Of a stretch of 9,376 bases of DNA, positions 1-9,376 are shown one piece after another (within the stretch, counting starts at the first letter, position 1; every line of letters begins with the position of its first letter). The stretch is from the NCBI RefSeq assembly GCF_001983105.1, contig NZ_MOMC01000100.1:8947-18322 (forward strand). Reading direction: 5' to 3'. The notes beneath the pieces were generated by a model that did no database searches, was not told the origin of the DNA, and was given only the letters and a program-made list of their open reading frames with translations. Position numbers and translations under genes: made by a program. This stretch comes from Pseudofrankia asymbiotica. GTDB lineage: Bacteria > Actinomycetota > Actinomycetes > Frankiales > Frankiaceae.

Positions 1-1
1 C

Positions 2-67
2 GCCGCGGTGGTGGCGGTGGAGTCGAGCAAGTGGATCAAAGGCGGCCTGGCGGTGGAACGGCTCTGA
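2..67 (+). CDS. C-terminal end of an upstream biosynthetic enzyme (5' partial)
   Basis: Only the last 21 codons are visible, ending AVESSKWIKGGLAVERL and a TGA at 65-67. This frame is preferred because nearly all its third bases are G or C. The neighbouring frame, which would end at the TGA at 84-86, reads as tryptophan-rich nonsense with poor third-base GC. The next gene starts 15 bases later, so both probably share one transcript. The fragment is too short for firm identification. The pattern E-S-x-x-W-[MI]-x-G resembles the tail of some ketosynthase III (FabH-like) proteins as I remember them. In tetronate clusters a KSIII-like or FkbH-like gene normally sits here, so KSIII is the better guess, but this is inference. 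Confidence 0.6.
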   Translation, partial: AAVVAVESSKWIKGGLAVERL

Positions 68-68
68 C

Positions 69-76
69 GGGAGAGG
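69..76 (+). promoter_or_regulatory. Ribosome binding site of the acyl carrier protein gene
   Basis: GGGAGAGG lies 6 bases before the GTG at 83. It decides in favour of this GTG start and shows that the gene is initiated independently of the upstream stop. Confidence 0.7.
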
Positions 77-82
77 TCACCT

Positions 83-310
83 GTGAAAACGATCGACGAC
101 TTCGTCGATCTCGTCCAGGACGAGATCGGGCTGGACGTGACCGCCCAGGACGTCGGGCGGACCTTCGACGAGCTTCCCGGCTGGGACTCGGTCCACCTGC
201 TGGCGTTGCTCGCCGCCCTGGAACGGACCACCGGCCGGAGGATAGCGATGACCGACGTGCTGGAGGCGGCCAGCCTGGAGAGCATCTACCGGCTCGCGGT
301 GAGCGCATGA
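83..310 (+). CDS. Free-standing acyl carrier protein, probably carrying the tetronate glyceryl unit
   Basis: This 75-residue protein has the usual length of a discrete acyl carrier protein. The phosphopantetheine attachment site is LPGWDSVHLL with Ser36, a variant of the common DSL motif, followed by the helix ALLAALERTTG. It starts with GTG behind a good ribosome binding site and ends in an ATGA overlap with the next gene. It would act in the cytoplasm as a carrier, after modification by a phosphopantetheinyl transferase encoded elsewhere. In tetronate clusters the equivalent ACP (for example AbyA3) is loaded with a glyceryl group by an FkbH-like enzyme from 1,3-bisphosphoglycerate and hands it to the ring-forming KSIII. 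That role is inferred from the two downstream genes. The ACP family itself is clear. Confidence 0.9.
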   Translation: MKTIDDFVDLVQDEIGLDVTAQDVGRTFDELPGWDSVHLLALLAALERTTGRRIAMTDVLEAASLESIYRLAVSA

Positions 311-1203
311 CCATCCAGCCCGTCCCCCGGCAACGCCGCCACACCCTGTACTTCCTCCGGGAGATCCGCGCCTTCTCCCCCGTCCACCTCGACACCGAGG
401 TGGACATGACACAGGTGATGGCACATCGCGGCGCCGCCGCGCTGGACGCGCGCCGGTACTCGGTCGTGACCTACGTCCTGCACGCGGCGGCCCGGGTGCT
501 CGAACGGCATCCCCAGGCGAACTCCGCCATCCGGGGCACCGTCTGGCCCAAGGTCATCCAGCACAGCTCGGTGAACGGCAAGCTGACTCTGGACAAGACC
601 ATCGGTGGGCAGCGGGTGGTCGTCGCGCCGGTCCTGCGCGATCTGCAGAAGGCCTCGCTCGACGACATCCAACGGCTGGTCGACCGGTTCCGCGACGGCG
701 ACCCGGAACGGATGCCCGAGCTCGCCGGCGTGCGCGCGCTGCACCGCAAGCGCTGGCCGTTCGCGCCCCGGGCGTTCCGCAAGGTGGCGCGTCCGCTGCC
801 GAAACGGGCCGCCGTCTTCGGGACCTTCGCCGTCACCTCGCTCGGTCACCGGCCGGTGGACGGGTTCCACTCGGTCGGCGGGACCACGGTCACCCTGGGC
901 CTCGGCCGGGTCCTGGACCGGGCAGTGGTCCGGGGCGGGGCCGTCGCCGTCGCGCCGGTGATGCGGCTGAGCCTCACCTTCGACCATCGGGTGATCGACG
1001 GCGCCGAGGCCGCCGACCTGCTGGGCGAGCTGAAGGACGACCTGGAACGCCTCGCGCTCGTGCCCGCGTCCAACGGCCACGCCGGCGCCGCGGCCTGCGC
1101 CGACCCGGCAACGGCCACGGCCACGGCCGGCGCGCCTGGCAACGAGCGCGGCCACGCGGCGGCGGGCGCGCCGCGCACCGGACGGCGGGAGGACCGCGCA
1201 TGA
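307..1203 (+). CDS. Stand-alone acyltransferase, 2-oxoacid dehydrogenase E2 catalytic type (AbyA4/Agg4-like)
   Basis: The protein has 298 residues and starts at the ATG that overlaps the ACP stop codon. An upstream extension of this frame to position 31 would overlap the ACP gene and is not used. The E2 catalytic fold is visible throughout: VDMTQVMAHR near residue 33, VVVAPVLRDLQKASL near 103-117, FGTFAVTSLG near 170-180, and the active-site motif DHRVIDG with His227 and Asp231. The lipoyl and E1/E3-binding domains of true dihydrolipoamide acyltransferases are absent, so this is not a pyruvate dehydrogenase subunit. Homologues in tetronate clusters transfer acetyl from acetyl-CoA to the primary hydroxyl of the tetronate ring, preparing it for elimination. 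The last ~35 residues are a low-complexity Ala/Gly/Thr tail, probably disordered. Family assignment is strong; the tetronate substrate is inferred from neighbours. Confidence 0.88.
   Translation: MTIQPVPRQRRHTLYFLREIRAFSPVHLDTEVDMTQVMAHRGAAALDARRYSVVTYVLHAAARVLERHPQANSAIRGTVWPKVIQHSSVNGKLTLDKTIGGQRVVVAPVLRDLQKASLDDIQRLVDRFRDGDPERMPELAGVRALHRKRWPFAPRAFRKVARPLPKRAAVFGTFAVTSLGHRPVDGFHSVGGTTVTLGLGRVLDRAVVRGGAVAVAPVMRLSLTFDHRVIDGAEAADLLGELKDDLERLALVPASNGHAGAAACADPATATATAGAPGNERGHAAAGAPRTGRREDRA
1187..1193 (+). promoter_or_regulatory. Ribosome binding site inside the end of the acyltransferase gene
   Basis: GGGAGGA is placed 6 bases before the ATG at 1200. Together with the ATGA overlap it suggests translational coupling with strong re-initiation of the hydrolase gene. 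Confidence 0.7.
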
Positions 1204-2294
1204 ACGACGTCGCGGAACTCAAGCAGTACGTGGGTGTGCACGCCCGCGCTCAGGGCATCCCGCCGGCCCAGTACGAGCCGCTGCTCGACCAGGTCAGCCA
1301 CGACGACGACGGGCCGGGCTCCTGGGTCGCCGAGTGGAGCCGGGCAGCGGAGCGGCTGGAACGGGACGGCCGGCTGCTGGAGGCCTGTCGGTACTACAAC
1401 ATGGCCCGTTTCCCGTACGTCGACGGGCAGCCGCGCCGGGACGCGCTGGCCCGGTGCGTCACCGTCTTCGACCGGTGGCGCCGCGAGAACTCGCCCATCC
1501 AGCGTCTGGACCTCGACCTGCCGCAGGGCAGGCTCGGCTGCTGGACGGTCGGGCTCGATCCGGCGCAGCCGCGCCCGGTGCTGCTCGTGATGGGCGGCAT
1601 CGTCAGCGTCAAGGAGCAGTGGGCGCCGTTGCTGCTGCGCGCCCGGGCACTCGGGATGGCCGGCCTGGTCACCGAGATGCCCGGAGTCGGGGAGAACGCG
1701 GCGCGCTACGACACCGACAGCCCGCGGATGCTCTCGCACGTCCTCGACGCGCTGCGGGACCGCGGCGTCGACGCGACCCAGGCCTACGCGATGACGCTGA
1801 GCTTCAGCGGCCACCTGGCGCTGCGCCGCGCGCCGGACGATCCCCGGCTGCGGGGCGTCATCCTGGCGGGCGCGCCGGTCCACGCGTTCTTCACCGACCG
1901 GGAGTGGCAGCGGGCGCTGCCCCGCATCACCGTGGACACGCTGGGGCACCTGACCGGCGAGAAGCCCGCCGACGCCGTCGAGCGGATGCGCGGCTGGGCG
2001 ATCGACCCGAGCGCGCTGCGCGCGATCGACGTCCCGGTGCACGCCCTGGTCAGCCGGCGCGACGAGATCATCCCGCCCCAGGACGCCCAGATGCTGCGAC
2101 GCCACGTCCGCCGGCTGCGGACGCGGACGAACGACGACGTGCACGGCTCGCCGAACCACGTGGCGGAAAGCGGCCTGTGGTTGGTGCTGTCGCTGCTGCG
2201 GATGCGCCGGGTGGACCCCCGGCAGCAGGCGTCGCTGCGCTGGCGGCTCACCGCGATGCGAGCGCGGGGGGTACTCGCCAGCGGCGGCGGCTGA
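1200..2294 (+). CDS. Alpha/beta-hydrolase-fold protein, probable acetate-eliminating tetronate enzyme (AbyA5/Agg5-like)
   Basis: The protein has 364 residues: a helical N-terminal part (about 1-100) followed by an alpha/beta hydrolase core, a layout like FrsA/Ayg1-type esterases. The core shows the strand and oxyanion loop PVLLVMGGIVSVKEQW (126-141) and the nucleophile elbow TLSFSGHLAL with Ser201. The acid candidate is Asp288 in SRRDEIIPP, and the likely histidine is His315 or His320 in DDVHGSPNH. The elbow lacks both glycines of the standard GxSxG, reading T-L-S-F-S. No signal peptide is seen, so it is cytoplasmic. It overlaps the acyltransferase gene by 4 bases and closes the operon. In agglomerin and abyssomicin-type clusters the partner of the acetyltransferase is a hydrolase-fold protein that eliminates acetic acid from the acetylated tetronate to give an exocyclic double bond. 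An editing thioesterase or polyketide-shortening hydrolase is the alternative. Confidence 0.82.
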   Translation: MNDVAELKQYVGVHARAQGIPPAQYEPLLDQVSHDDDGPGSWVAEWSRAAERLERDGRLLEACRYYNMARFPYVDGQPRRDALARCVTVFDRWRRENSPIQRLDLDLPQGRLGCWTVGLDPAQPRPVLLVMGGIVSVKEQWAPLLLRARALGMAGLVTEMPGVGENAARYDTDSPRMLSHVLDALRDRGVDATQAYAMTLSFSGHLALRRAPDDPRLRGVILAGAPVHAFFTDREWQRALPRITVDTLGHLTGEKPADAVERMRGWAIDPSALRAIDVPVHALVSRRDEIIPPQDAQMLRRHVRRLRTRTNDDVHGSPNHVAESGLWLVLSLLRMRRVDPRQQASLRWRLTAMRARGVLASGGG

Positions 2295-2334
2295 ACCCCG
2301 TCACGGTCACGCCCCGGCAGGCCCGCCCGGAGCA

Positions 2335-2420
2335 CCCGCTCCGGGCGCCGGCCCGCTCCGGGCGCCGGCCCGCCGGCCCGCGCCGGGAGCCGGCCCGCCG
2401 CGGCCCGCGCCGGGAGCCGG
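2335..2420 (+). repeat. Four copies of a 17-bp GC-rich repeat
   Basis: Two perfect tandem copies of CCCGCTCCGGGCGCCGG lie at 2335-2351 and 2352-2368. Two copies of the variant CCCGCGCCGGGAGCCGG follow at 2377-2393 and 2404-2420, separated by spacers of 8 and 10 bases that are themselves rich in CCCGCCG. The block 2372-2394 can fold as a short hairpin, pairing GCCGGC with GCCGGC. The repeats start 40 bases after the hydrolase stop codon, so a role in transcript termination or 3'-end stability is possible but unproven. Confidence 0.75.
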
Positions 2421-2450
2421 CCGCGTCTCCTGGCCGAGGACAGGCCATGG

Positions 2451-2473
2451 CTGGAGCGGCGTCCTGGAGCGGC
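2451..2473 (+). repeat. 10-bp direct repeat upstream of the PKS gene
   Basis: CTGGAGCGGC occurs at 2451-2460 and again at 2464-2473, 13 bases from start to start, directly before the A/T-containing stretch TTTAGAG. Pathway-specific activators in actinomycetes often use short direct repeats upstream of biosynthetic genes, so this is a candidate operator. The 13-base period does not match the 11- or 22-base period usual for SARP sites, so no regulator is named. Confidence 0.3.
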
Positions 2474-2561
2474 TTTAGAGCGCGGCAAGGCCGAGGCAAG
2501 CCACCGGGCCGAGCCTCATAGCTGGACTGGTCCCCCCCCCGCTCGCCCGACCGAGACACCC

Positions 2562-2567
2562 GAGGAG
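2562..2567 (+). promoter_or_regulatory. Ribosome binding site of the PKS gene
   Basis: GAGGAG, or GGAGAG two bases further on, sits 9-11 bases before the ATG at 2579. This start is also supported by the protein, which begins directly with the standard PKS docking helix. Confidence 0.65.
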
Positions 2568-2578
2568 AGCTGACGCGC

Positions 2579-9376
<6,798 letters not shown>

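Larger units (their letters stand above)
2295..2578 (+). other. Non-coding gap between the tailoring operon and the PKS gene
   Basis: These 284 bases separate two co-directional genes in an otherwise almost gapless window. The left half (to about 2425) is extremely GC-rich and repetitive. The right half is less biased and holds a short direct repeat, a C9 tract and the PKS ribosome binding site. A terminator for the first operon and a promoter for the PKS would be expected here. I see no convincing -35/-10 pair, only weak candidates such as CTTTAGAG near 2473 and CTCATAGCT near 2515, and no U-tract terminator. No credible small gene was found. Confidence 0.6.

Noticed and set aside
3..86. Alternative end of the upstream gene in the frame stopping at 84-86, overlapping the ACP GTG
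   Set aside because: The GTGA overlap is tempting, but this frame has poor third-base GC and a tryptophan-rich translation. The frame ending at 67 has the expected codon bias.
31..306. N-terminal extension of the acyltransferase frame
   Set aside because: It overlaps the ACP gene entirely, the translation is Arg/Gly-rich with no E2 similarity, and the ATG at 307 gives the ATGA coupling typical of this operon.
846..2159. 437-codon minus-strand open frame
   Set aside because: It is antisense to the acyltransferase and hydrolase genes, whose motifs are clear. Long antisense frames are a by-product of very high GC, and its translation has no recognisable domain.
2430..2520. Clear -35/-10 promoter for the PKS gene
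   Set aside because: Only weak TA-containing stretches were found (near 2473 and 2515), with no matching -35 box at proper spacing, so no promoter is annotated.

Overview
The window is very GC-rich, with strongly G/C-ending codons. It is tightly packed on the + strand and carries a modular type I polyketide synthase (PKS) of the kind found in actinomycetes. A high-GC actinobacterium is the safe reading; nothing here fixes the genus. No rRNA, tRNA, CRISPR array, insertion sequence or transposase was seen.

Layout. (1) Positions 1-2294 hold a compact operon: the last codons of an upstream enzyme, a free-standing acyl carrier protein (83-310), a stand-alone acyltransferase of the 2-oxoacid dehydrogenase E2 type (307-1203), and an alpha/beta-hydrolase-fold protein (1200-2294). 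The last three genes are joined by two 4-base ATGA overlaps, so they are probably translated together. (2) Positions 2295-2578 are a non-coding gap. It holds 17-bp GC-rich repeats, a 10-bp direct repeat, a C9 tract and the ribosome binding site of the next gene. (3) Positions 2579-9376 are one uninterrupted reading frame of 2266 codons that runs off the right edge: a PKS with an N-terminal docking helix followed by KS-AT-DH-ER-KR-ACP. All six domains keep their main catalytic residues.

How the genes fit together. The order ACP, E2-like acyltransferase, alpha/beta hydrolase, next to a modular PKS, is the arrangement known from tetronate and spirotetronate clusters (for example AbyA3-A4-A5 of abyssomicin, Agg4-Agg5 of agglomerin). 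There a glyceryl-ACP is condensed with the finished polyketide by a KSIII-like enzyme to form the tetronate ring. The E2-like enzyme then acetylates the ring's primary hydroxyl, and the hydrolase-fold protein eliminates acetate to give the exocyclic methylene. The window is therefore best read as part of a tetronate-type polyketide cluster. The glyceryl-ACP (FkbH-like) gene and most or all of the KSIII gene lie outside the window, so the pathway assignment is an inference from family identity and gene order. The PKS module should add one methylmalonyl-derived, fully reduced unit. Its docking domain and intact KS make it an internal elongation module, not the loading module, so the protein acting before it must be encoded elsewhere.
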